Shown here piece after piece: positions 57,031 to 64,000 of a DNA stretch of 64,000 bases. Source of the DNA: Streptomyces griseorubiginosus (lineage in GTDB: Bacteria; Actinomycetota; Actinomycetes; Streptomycetales; Streptomycetaceae); NCBI RefSeq assembly GCF_001514195.1, contig NZ_KQ948737.1, positions 700,012 to 764,011 of the forward strand. Direction: 5' to 3'. Numbering within the stretch: position 1 is the stretch's first letter; every line of letters starts with the position of its first letter. The position numbers and the translations under genes were made by a program. A model generated the notes under the pieces. It was not told the origin of the DNA. It saw only the letters and a list, made by a program, of their open reading frames with translations, and did not search any database.

Positions 57031-57672
57031 CCCCGGAGGCTGGAGGATCCCCACCAGCTGCCGGACCAGCTCCTCCACCACCTCGTCCAGCGTCGCGTCC
57101 ACCCATCCCGCGTTCCAGTCGTGCAGCAGGCCGTTCACGCTGCCGATGAAGGCCGTCGCCGCGAGCCGGAAGTCCCGGGGCGCGGCCTCCCCCCGGGAGA
57201 CCGCCCGCTCCGCCTCGGCACACACGAGGTCGACCCAGTGCGCGCGACGGGCCAGGCGCTGCTCCTCCATCCGCGCGCTGACCCCGATGATCTCCACGAA
57301 CGTGATCCGCACCCGCCGCGGGTCGGAGGTGACGTTGGCCGCGTACGCCCGGAAGATCGCGGCCGCCCGCTCGGTCAGCGGCAGCTGGTCGGCGTCGGCC
57401 ACCGCGGCCAGCACGGCCGCCGTCGCCCAGTCGTTGACCTCCAGGTGGAGTGCGGCCAGGACGTCCTCGAGGGTGCGGAACTCCTCGTAGAACTGGCGGG
57501 TGGACAGGCCCGCGGCCTCGCTGAGGGCGGCGACGGTCGTGGCGCGGTAGCCCGGCGAGTCCCCGAAGAGCTGGAGTGCCGCGTCCAGGAAGCGGCGGCG
57601 TCGCTCGGCCTGCCGCTCCGCGGCGGTCTTGCCGCCGTAGCGACCGGTCGGGGCCCTGAGCCTGCCCGTCAC
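57010..57672 (-). CDS. TetR/AcrR-family transcriptional regulator
   Basis: The 220-residue protein has the helix-turn-helix TTVAALSEAAGLSTRQFYEEF (quoted in part as AALSEAAGLSTRQFYEE) and a TetR-type helical ligand domain. The GTG at 57672 is preceded by AGGAGGTGCG. It is divergent from the secreted beta-propeller gene across a spacer with a dyad at 57762-57777, and its own 3' end lies in the 23-bp array. Confidence 0.9.
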   Translation of the reverse strand: MTGRLRAPTGRYGGKTAAERQAERRRRFLDAALQLFGDSPGYRATTVAALSEAAGLSTRQFYEEFRTLEDVLAALHLEVNDWATAAVLAAVADADQLPLTERAAAIFRAYAANVTSDPRRVRITFVEIIGVSARMEEQRLARRAHWVDLVCAEAERAVSRGEAAPRDFRLAATAFIGSVNGLLHDWNAGWVDATLDEVVEELVRQLVGILQPPGWESGRV

Positions 57673-57761
57673 CGCACCTCCTGTTCGGGCCGGAAGGTCC
57701 GGCCACCCGTAGAAGTGCAATTTTGTCGTGCACGCAGTCTTGTGGAGAAGGGCGCCCCTTC

Positions 57762-57777
57762 CTTACTTTGCAGTAAG
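57762..57777. promoter_or_regulatory. Dyad CTTACT-TTGC-AGTAAG in a divergent spacer
   Basis: CTTACT (57762-57767) and AGTAAG (57772-57777) are perfect inverted arms around a 4-nt centre, in the spacer between the TetR gene and the beta-propeller gene. GTGCA/TGCAC (57715-57719, 57729-57733) is another dyad nearer to the TetR start. Either could be the TetR operator. Confidence 0.5.
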
Positions 57778-57891
57778 TTCACTCTGAATGCACACATCTT
57801 CAGATTCACCTCTGGCATGCCCACGCCATGAGTCTGTTCGAGCCGCCCGAATGCGCCGCCCCGTCTGAGCCGCCCCGTAGGGAGACCCGCC

Positions 57892-59136
57892 TTGCCCGCT
57901 ATCCGCCCCAGGCACCTGTGTGCCCTGGCCGCAGCCGTCGTCCTGACCGTCACCGCCCCCGTGACCGCCGCCTCCGCGGCGGACGGCACCGCCCTGCGCG
58001 AGGTGCTGTTCGTGGGCAACAACTGGGACGGCACCGCCGACGTCATCAAGTCCTCCGGCGATCTGGCGAAGATCGGCCGGATCAACGTCGTCCCGGACAA
58101 GGACGCCCGGATGGCGGAGATCAACGCCGACCCCATCAAGTGGATCTACTTCATGGCGATCCGCAACAGCGTCGGCGAGGGTCACGACCAGTTCGTCGAC
58201 GACATGTACTCCACCCCGGACGGCAAGTCGGTGGTCGTCTCGCGGCCCAGCTTCGCGGACGTCGTGTCCATCGACCTGGCCACCGGGAAGATCAACTGGC
58301 GCTTCAAGGTCTCCGGGTACCGGGCGGACCACATGGCGGTCTCCCCCGACGGCACCCGGGTCGCGGTGTCCGCCTCGACCGCGAACACCGTGCACGTGCT
58401 GAACATCAACACCGGCCAGCAGCTGGGCTCCTTCGCCACCGGCGACAAGCCGCACGAGAACATCTTCACCAAGGACGGCAAGTACATCTGGAACATGGCG
58501 ATCGGTGACGTGAACACCGACTCCGACGCGCCCTGGCTGGACTGGACGAAGGGCGACCGGCACATCACGGTGGTGGACGCGACCACGTACAAGCAGGTCA
58601 GGACCATCGACATGCGGGACAAACTGGACGCGATCGGCCTCAAGGACTACTCGGACGCGGTGCGGCCCGCCGTGTTCTCGCCCGACGAGTCCAAGCTGTA
58701 CTTCCAGGTGTCGTTCTTCAACGGCTTCTTCGAGTACGACGTGGCCACCGACAGGATCACCCGCACCAAGACCCTGCCGAAGAACCCGGCGACCAGCGAC
58801 GACCGCACCACCATGGTCAACGACTCGCGCCACCACGGCATTTCCATGAGCCCGGACGGCAGCAAGCTGTGTGTCGCGGGCACGATGGACGACTACGCGA
58901 CGGTGGTCAACCGCACCACCCTCCAGGAGGGCCCGCTGGTCCCCGCCTCGAAGCCGTACTGGGCGACCGTCAGCGGTGACGGCAAGAGCTGTGTGATCTC
59001 CGAGAGCGGCGCCGACCAGGTCACCGCGATCGACTTCGCGACCGGCCAGAAGACCGCGTCGGTGGCGGTGGGCGACCACCCGCAGCGGGTGCGGCTGGGA
59101 CACGTGGCCGCGAACTGGACGAGCCCGGCGTCCTAG
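57892..59136 (+). CDS. Secreted beta-propeller (YncE-like) protein
   Basis: The 414-residue protein has a Sec signal (RHLCALAAAVVLTVTAPVTA, cleavage near ASAADG). The mature protein shows repeats typical of beta-propellers: VSPDGTRVAVSASTANTVHV, FTKDGKYIWNM, FSPDESKLYFQVSFF, MSPDGSKLCVAGTMDDY, VSGDGKSCVISE. The YncE family binds surfaces, nucleic acid or quinones, with no clear enzymatic role. TTG 57892 is chosen because TAGGGAG precedes it. It is divergent from the TetR gene and may be its target. Confidence 0.83.
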   Translation: MPAIRPRHLCALAAAVVLTVTAPVTAASAADGTALREVLFVGNNWDGTADVIKSSGDLAKIGRINVVPDKDARMAEINADPIKWIYFMAIRNSVGEGHDQFVDDMYSTPDGKSVVVSRPSFADVVSIDLATGKINWRFKVSGYRADHMAVSPDGTRVAVSASTANTVHVLNINTGQQLGSFATGDKPHENIFTKDGKYIWNMAIGDVNTDSDAPWLDWTKGDRHITVVDATTYKQVRTIDMRDKLDAIGLKDYSDAVRPAVFSPDESKLYFQVSFFNGFFEYDVATDRITRTKTLPKNPATSDDRTTMVNDSRHHGISMSPDGSKLCVAGTMDDYATVVNRTTLQEGPLVPASKPYWATVSGDGKSCVISESGADQVTAIDFATGQKTASVAVGDHPQRVRLGHVAANWTSPAS

Positions 59137-59160
59137 CCCCGCCACTCCCCCGGACGCCTC

Positions 59161-59200
59161 CTGACTGCTCCGTTCCCGCACGCGGGGCCGGAGCGGTCAG
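59161..59200. terminator. Hairpin terminator between convergent genes
   Basis: CTGACTGCTCCG (59161-59172) pairs with CGGAGCGGTCAG (59189-59200), twelve base pairs with one U-G wobble, loop 16 nt. It lies after the beta-propeller gene and before the convergent GH5 gene. Confidence 0.75.
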
Positions 59201-59339
59201 TCGTCGTCGAGCCGTGCGTGAACACGGTCGCTCTCCACGGCTCGTCCCAACTTCCCTCAATCACATCCGAGTTGGCCACCCGGCGAGTGTGCCGAGCCGC
59301 CTCGGCACACTCAACCGGTTTCCTCCGAGCCCGGTGAGG

Positions 59340-61199
59340 TCAGCCGATCTTCGACGCCGCCCAGGACGCCAGTTCGGCCTTGGCCGCGTTGAGCAGGGAC
59401 GCGGACGGCGAGGTCGCGCCGTTGGTCACCAGCGCGTAGTGCAGGACGCCGGAGTCCGCGTCGGTGAGCAGGAGGCGGCGGCTGCCCGTGCCGCCCGGTT
59501 CGAGGGCCGCGCCGATCGGGGTGGACGAGGTGTACGCGGGAGGGCCGTAAACCGTGCCCAGGTCGGAGACGACCGTGGTCGTCGCGGTCGGGAAGGAGGC
59601 GGGGAGGTGGAGTTCGGTGGGTGCCGAGCCGGCGCCCGACCGCCACACCAGCAGCGAGTACTGGCCGGAGCCGACCAGCGAGGCCACGTTCGGCAGGCTG
59701 CTCGGCACCGGGTTCCAGGTCAGGGTGGTGGAGCCGTCGCGTGAGCGGTCCTCGTAGGTGAAGGCGACCGTGGAGCCGGAGGTGGCGCTCGGGTAGATGC
59801 GGTCGAGCAGCCGGGCGTCCTGGCGGAGCACGGCCGTACCGGAGTCGTCGAGCCGGACGGCCGAGAGGTCCTCGTCGTTCCAGGCGTCACCCGAGGTCAT
59901 GACCTTGTCGGGGTTGTCATTCATCAGCTCGTGGTGGCGGCCGTTGTAGATGTCCCACTGCCATTGGGAACCGGACAGCACGGGGCCCGAAGTCGCGGGC
60001 GAGGCCCACCAGTTGGCGCCCTTCACCCGGGAGTCCAGGGCCTGGTACATGGCCTTGAGGACGGTCGGCGCCTTGCCCGCGGTGGAGCCGTTCAGCGGGT
60101 GACCGAACTCGCTGACCACGGACGTGGTCCCGAGCGCCGAGGCGCGGTCACGGACGGTGCCGAAGTCGCTCACGTACTGGCCGTCGGAGGCGTTGCCCCA
60201 CATCAGGATGCCGGAGATGGCCTTCTGGTCGTAGAAGTGGGTGTTGAAGACATAGCGGGAGCCGAGCGTGCCCGCGTCGAGGAGACCGCCCTCCTCCTTG
60301 CTGACGTTGCCGTTCCAGAACAGGTTCGGCTCGACCATCGCGGGCTTGTCCGTCCAGCCGGCCGCGTCCATCCGGGCCCGGAACTTCACGTAGAAGGGCC
60401 ACAGCAGGTCCCGTTCCCAGGTGCGGCTGTTCTGGCCGGAGTCGTAGCTGCCGGCATAGGGCTCGTTGTACGGGTCGAAGCCGACCACCCCCGCGAACTC
60501 CTCGGTGGAGAGGTTGGCCTTGACGTACGCCATGGTCTTCTGCGCGGTGGCCAGGAAGGAGTCCTGGAGGCCGTACCTGTTGTGCCAGAAGTCGTACTGG
60601 CCCGCCTTCACCGCGCCGTTCTGGGTGATGTTCTGACCCCAGGTGAAGCAGATGCCGCAGGACTCGGCGGAGTAGTTGCCGAGCGCCACCGCCCACGCGG
60701 GGGCGCCGTCGCCGGTGTACCAGCTGCCGGAGTTGAACAGCCAGCGCGAGTACAGGTCCTGGTGGAAGTCGGGGTAGACCCGGATGCCCGCGTCGAGGAA
60801 GGCGCGCATCTGCTCGGTGGCGGCCGCCAGGTACGCGGTGTCGACCTGGCCCTTCACCGGTTCCGCGTAGGCCCAGGACAGCAGGAAGCGCACGGAGTTG
60901 CCGCCGCCGAGGGCTCTGAGGGCGGTCGCCGACTTCCTGGCGTCGGCCACCGAGGCGAAGGGCAGGCCCTTGTTCTCGGCGAGCTTGGTCTCACCGGAGA
61001 CGTTGTAGCCGCGCAGGACGACCTCGCGGCCGTTGCCGTCGACGAACCGGCCGTTGGCCACGGTGAGGGCGGTGCCGTCGAAGGCGAGGGAGTCGGCGAT
61101 GGGGGCGGCGGTGGCGGACGGAGAGCCCGCGACCGTCAGGAATCCGCAGAGGACAACCAGAACAACGAGCAGACGCGCACGCATATTCGGCATGTCCAT
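59340..61199 (-). CDS. Secreted glycoside hydrolase family 5 protein, endoglycoceramidase-like
   Basis: The roughly 619-residue protein has a Sec signal (ARLLVVLVVLCGFLTVAG, cleavage after ATA). The GH5 barrel starts with GRFVDGNGREVVLRGYNVSG; the acid/base Glu is in GFDPYNEPYAGS and the nucleophile Glu in VVSEFGHP. The motif DPYNEPY and the long beta-rich C-terminus (about 150 residues) resemble endoglycoceramidases, which cleave glycosphingolipids. The initiation codon is uncertain: in-frame ATGs occur at 61199, 61193 and 61184. It follows the ribosomal protection gene by about 50 bp on the same strand. Confidence 0.88.
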   Translation of the reverse strand: MDMPNMRARLLVVLVVLCGFLTVAGSPSATAAPIADSLAFDGTALTVANGRFVDGNGREVVLRGYNVSGETKLAENKGLPFASVADARKSATALRALGGGNSVRFLLSWAYAEPVKGQVDTAYLAAATEQMRAFLDAGIRVYPDFHQDLYSRWLFNSGSWYTGDGAPAWAVALGNYSAESCGICFTWGQNITQNGAVKAGQYDFWHNRYGLQDSFLATAQKTMAYVKANLSTEEFAGVVGFDPYNEPYAGSYDSGQNSRTWERDLLWPFYVKFRARMDAAGWTDKPAMVEPNLFWNGNVSKEEGGLLDAGTLGSRYVFNTHFYDQKAISGILMWGNASDGQYVSDFGTVRDRASALGTTSVVSEFGHPLNGSTAGKAPTVLKAMYQALDSRVKGANWWASPATSGPVLSGSQWQWDIYNGRHHELMNDNPDKVMTSGDAWNDEDLSAVRLDDSGTAVLRQDARLLDRIYPSATSGSTVAFTYEDRSRDGSTTLTWNPVPSSLPNVASLVGSGQYSLLVWRSGAGSAPTELHLPASFPTATTTVVSDLGTVYGPPAYTSSTPIGAALEPGGTGSRRLLLTDADSGVLHYALVTNGATSPSASLLNAAKAELASWAASKIG

Positions 61200-61252
61200 A
61201 ACAGTCCGACTCATCCGGCACACCGTCAACACTTATGACTGATGAGTAAGTT

Positions 61253-63169
61253 TCAGCTTTTTCGGGTAGGGGTCGCCCGATACGGGACCGGCCCCTGCGT
61301 GACCGCCGCATAGTGCCCGAAGGCACTCTCCATCTCGCCCTCGCCGCGGGTGAGTCCGGGCAGCCGCTGCTCCAGCTCGTGCAGCCGCGCTGCCGGAACC
61401 ACACCCTCCACCCGGCAGGTCTCCTCACGGACCACGGTGTTCTCCGGTACGGCCCGCAGCGCGGCCAGCACCGGCAGCAGGGCGCCCAGGGTGTCGGCCG
61501 GAGCCTCCAGGCGGAACCGGTGCAGGGGTTCGTGGACACGGGTGCCCGCCCGGCGCAGCGCCTCGGCGAGGACCACCGGGGTGACGCCCCGGAAGTCGGC
61601 GCCGGTGCTGGACATGGCCTTGTTGAAGCCCTGGTGCGCGTGGCTCTGGCGGGGCGAGTACCCGGAGTGGGTCATGGTGACCGCGCAGTCCGGGACGGGC
61701 CAGCCGTACAGCCCCTCCCCGAGCGTCTCGCGCACGGTGTCCTCGACGGCCCGGAAGAAGGCGTACGGCATGGCGCCCAGCTCCACCTCCAGCCGGAACT
61801 CCACCCCGGAACCGACCGGGGCGGGTTCGACGCGCAGGCCGACGGTGGCGAGGAACGGGTTGCCGCCCTGCTTGTTGAAGCGGACCGCCGAGCCGGTGCC
61901 GACCAGCCGCTCCACGCACAGCGGGGTGGTCTCGCGGAAGGTGACGTCGAGCCCGAACTCCTCGGCGAGGGTGGCCTGGAGGACCTCCTTCTGCACCTCG
62001 CCGTAGAGCGAGACGGAGGTCTCCTGGCGGCTCTCGTCGTGCCGCAGGCCGATCAATGGGTCCTGCTCGGCGAGGTGGGTGAGGGCAAGGTGGAGGGACC
62101 TGGTGTCGGTGCCCGGGCCCGGCTCGACGACCGTTTCGAGGGTGGGCGGGGCGAAGAAGCGGCCGTGCGTCTTGCGGGGTTCGCCGAGGGTGTCGCCGAT
62201 GCGCACGCCGGACAGGCCCCACAGCCGGGCGATCCGGCCCGCGGGGACCGTGTCCCGGCGGGTCTCGGAACCGCCGTCGAAGACACTGATCGCGGTGACG
62301 AGGCCCTCCGCGCGGGCCTCGCCGAACGGGACGCGGTCGCGCGTGCCGAGCGTCCCCGAGAACATCCGTGTGTAGGCGATCTTCTCCCCCGCCGGTCCCC
62401 GCTCGACCTTGAACACCGTGCCGGAGACGGGCCCTTCGGGATCCGCGTCGGCCGGGGGCAGCAACTCCCGGATGCCGGAGACCAGTTCGGGAACGCCCGC
62501 GCCGGTGGCCGCGGATCCGAAGTACACCGGGTGCACCAGGGACCGCCGGGTCTGCTCGACGAGGGCCCGGCGCAGCAGTCCTTCGTCGACCCGCTCCTCG
62601 ACGTAGGCGGACAGCAGGTCGTCGTCGTGGTCCGCGAGGACGTCCAAGGGGCCGGTCCCCGGGCTGAAGCGGGCCTGGCGCGTGCCGAGTCCGGCGACGG
62701 TTCCCATCGGCACGATCGCCGGGGTGAGCCGCTGGGCGAGGGAGCGCAGGAGGCCGTCGTAGCGGGCGCCCCGTCGGTCGATCTTGTTGACGAAGACGAG
62801 GGTCGGGATGCGCAGCCGCTGGAGGGTCCGCATCAGGACCCGGGTCTGCGCCTGGACGCCCTCGACGGCCGAGACGACCAGGACCGCCCCGTCCAGCACG
62901 CCGAGGACGCGCTCCACCTCGGCGATGAAGTCCGGGTGGCCGGGGGTGTCGATGAGGTTGACGGTGACGTCGCCGACGGTGAAGGAGACGACGGCGGACT
63001 TGATGGTGATGCCGCGCCGGCGCTCCAGCGCGAGGGTGTCGGTGCGGGTACTTCCGGCGTCGACGCTGCCGATCTCGTCGATGACTCCGGCCGAGTGCAG
63101 CAGCCGCTCGGTCAGGCTGGTCTTACCGGCGTCGACGTGGGCGAGGATCCCGAGGTTGAGCAGGTGCAC
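61253..63169 (-). CDS. OtrA/TetM-like ribosomal protection GTPase
   Basis: The 638-residue translational GTPase has G1 AHVDAGKTS, G3 DTPGH and G4 NKID in the N-terminal part, and EF-G-like domains with SLYGEVQKEVLQATL and VTMTHSGYSPRQSHAHQGFN in the rest. This matches tetracycline ribosomal protection proteins of the OtrA group found in Streptomyces, which remove tetracycline from the ribosome or have housekeeping roles. The GTG at 63169 starts it. A short ORF beginning with the same eleven bases lies 6 nt upstream, suggesting leader control. Confidence 0.92.
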   Translation of the reverse strand: MHLLNLGILAHVDAGKTSLTERLLHSAGVIDEIGSVDAGSTRTDTLALERRRGITIKSAVVSFTVGDVTVNLIDTPGHPDFIAEVERVLGVLDGAVLVVSAVEGVQAQTRVLMRTLQRLRIPTLVFVNKIDRRGARYDGLLRSLAQRLTPAIVPMGTVAGLGTRQARFSPGTGPLDVLADHDDDLLSAYVEERVDEGLLRRALVEQTRRSLVHPVYFGSAATGAGVPELVSGIRELLPPADADPEGPVSGTVFKVERGPAGEKIAYTRMFSGTLGTRDRVPFGEARAEGLVTAISVFDGGSETRRDTVPAGRIARLWGLSGVRIGDTLGEPRKTHGRFFAPPTLETVVEPGPGTDTRSLHLALTHLAEQDPLIGLRHDESRQETSVSLYGEVQKEVLQATLAEEFGLDVTFRETTPLCVERLVGTGSAVRFNKQGGNPFLATVGLRVEPAPVGSGVEFRLEVELGAMPYAFFRAVEDTVRETLGEGLYGWPVPDCAVTMTHSGYSPRQSHAHQGFNKAMSSTGADFRGVTPVVLAEALRRAGTRVHEPLHRFRLEAPADTLGALLPVLAALRAVPENTVVREETCRVEGVVPAARLHELEQRLPGLTRGEGEMESAFGHYAAVTQGPVPYRATPTRKS

Positions 63170-63175
63170 GAGGCG

Positions 63176-63295
63176 TCATGTCCTTGGAGAGAGGGGTCGT
63201 TCCTTCCTGGGGGGACATGGACGCAGTGCGCATTGCGGCTCCTGGATCGTGCGACGACGAGTACGACGAGTACAGGGAGAGTCCAGCAGGTGCAC
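63176..63295 (-). CDS. Possible arginine-rich leader peptide of the ribosomal protection gene
   Basis: A GTG-started 39-residue frame ends 6 nt before the GTG of the OtrA-like gene. Its first eleven bases, GTGCACCTGCT, are identical to those of the main gene. The encoded peptide starts MHLLDSPCTRRTRRRTIQEP, with an Arg-rich run CTRRTRRRTI, partly encoded by a repeat of TACTCGTCG. Arg-rich leader peptides are common for antibiotic-resistance genes controlled by ribosome stalling. No strong ribosome binding site is visible before it, so this is a hypothesis. Confidence 0.45.
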   Translation of the reverse strand: MHLLDSPCTRRTRRRTIQEPQCALRPCPPRKERPLSPRT

Positions 63296-63402
63296 GCGGA
63301 CGACGGCAACGGATTAACGCTCGACGCGTCGCGGCGCGGGGGTACCCGGGGTCGGTGAGCCGCCGTGGCAGTGTGGGGCGGTGGTGGTGAGAGGAGCCGA
63401 CG

Positions 63403-64000
63403 ATGCGTGACATCCTGCCGGTGCTGGCCGGCTGGTACCGGGCAGGGCTGCCGTTCGGGCTGGCCACCGTCGTCTCGACCAGTCGCAGCGCGCCGCGTGA
63501 CCCCGGCGCGGCCATGGCCGTGGGCCCGGGCGACGAGGTCGTCGGCAGTGTGTCCGGCGGCTGCGTCGAGGGGGCCGTCTTCGAACTGGCCCAGGAGGTC
63601 GTGGCGAGCGGCGCGGCCCGCCTCGCGACCTTCGGGTACAGCGACGAGGACGCGTTCGCGGTGGGGCTGACCTGCGGCGGGGAGATCACCCTGCTGGTAC
63701 GGCCCGTGACGGCCGCCCTAGATCCCGTGTTCGGCGAGGTCGCGCAGGCCGTCACGGAGGACCGCCCGGTGACCCTGGCGACCGTGGCCGAGGGCCCCGC
63801 ACCGCTCGGCGCCACACTCGCGGTGTGGCCGGACCGGGTCGCGGGGACCCTGGGCGCCACCGGCCTGGACGCGGCGGTCACGGCCGACGCGCGCGGCGAA
63901 CTGGCCCAGGGCGCGACGGGCACGAGGCGGTACGGCCCGCACGGCGAGCGGCGCGAGGATTCGGTCGGCGTCTTCCTGCACTCCTTCGCCCCGCCGCCGC
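63403..64000 (+). CDS. XdhC/CoxI-family protein (5' part)
   Basis: The frame runs off the window with 199 residues visible. PFGLATVVSTSRSAPRDPGA, GSVSGGCVEGAVFELA and LTCGGEITLLVRP are signatures of XdhC/CoxI proteins, which insert sulfurated molybdenum cofactor into xanthine dehydrogenase-type enzymes. GAGAGGAG lies before the ATG. Xanthine dehydrogenase genes might lie beyond the window. It is divergent from the ribosomal protection gene. Confidence 0.9.
   Translation, partial: MRDILPVLAGWYRAGLPFGLATVVSTSRSAPRDPGAAMAVGPGDEVVGSVSGGCVEGAVFELAQEVVASGAARLATFGYSDEDAFAVGLTCGGEITLLVRPVTAALDPVFGEVAQAVTEDRPVTLATVAEGPAPLGATLAVWPDRVAGTLGATGLDAAVTADARGELAQGATGTRRYGPHGERREDSVGVFLHSFAPPP

Overview
The window is a stretch of Streptomyces chromosome, or that of a very close relative. 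The DNA is GC-rich throughout, with G or C in nearly every third codon position. Many genes start with GTG or TTG, and pairs of genes often overlap through ATGA or GTGA. Family content fits: ROK and MurR/RpiR regulators, solute-binding proteins without a cognate ATPase, mycothiol chemistry, F420-type PPOX proteins, streptogrisin-like proteases and a SpoIIE-type phosphatase. The single TTA leucine codon I could find lies in a regulated accessory gene. I saw no tRNA, rRNA, insertion sequence, prophage or CRISPR array; the window looks like ordinary chromosome with many regulated accessory operons.

Layout. 1-5433: a lipid/flippase-like membrane protein (cut by the window edge), a GT-C glycosyltransferase, and a GH65 phosphorylase coupled to beta-phosphoglucomutase. 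5539-9324: an NTF2-like protein, a P-loop kinase, and a complete three-gene cytochrome P450 system (P450, 3Fe-4S ferredoxin, ferredoxin reductase). 9476-18890: a carbohydrate import and breakdown locus with a solute-binding protein, two permeases, two unrecognised cytoplasmic proteins that may be lyase/hydrolase-like, a ROK repressor and a BadF-type sugar kinase. 19075-22779: a Tat-exported PAP2 phosphatase carrying an autotransporter-type repeat, and a second GT-C enzyme. 22809-31397: a DUF3662-only protein, a MurR/RpiR regulator, small conserved proteins, an ANTAR/GAF/PAS/SpoIIE phosphatase, a flavin reductase-like protein, a peptidoglycan-binding protein, a TetR regulator and a DUF35-type zinc-ribbon protein.

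31589-43515: a large secreted alpha/beta-hydrolase-like protein, a PPOX protein, a TetR regulator divergent from a patatin/Baeyer-Villiger-type pair, a membrane-anchored S1 protease, a ROK regulator divergent from a Gfo/Idh/MocA oxidoreductase, and an L,D-transpeptidase. 43637-53582: two SDRs, an operon for mycothiol-dependent formaldehyde oxidation, a TetR/TetX-like divergent pair, an ABC exporter and a MarR regulator. 53644-64000: folD under a ZTP riboswitch, a GT1 glycosyltransferase, a TetR regulator divergent from a secreted beta-propeller, an endoglycoceramidase-like GH5, an OtrA/TetM-like ribosomal protection protein with a possible leader peptide, and the start of an XdhC-family gene.

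The most unusual structural signal is a recurring one. At five separate loci a gene ends in a short degenerate tandem array (unit 23 to 37 bp) whose unit contains that gene's own stop codon (5456-5548, 6696-6815, 25244-25410, 54499-54572, 56939-57030). Other signals worth following are palindromic operators next to several regulators, an arginine-rich leader ORF before the ribosomal protection gene, and the TTA codon in the patatin gene. Starts were chosen by ribosome binding site and coupling; all functions rest on motif recognition by eye.
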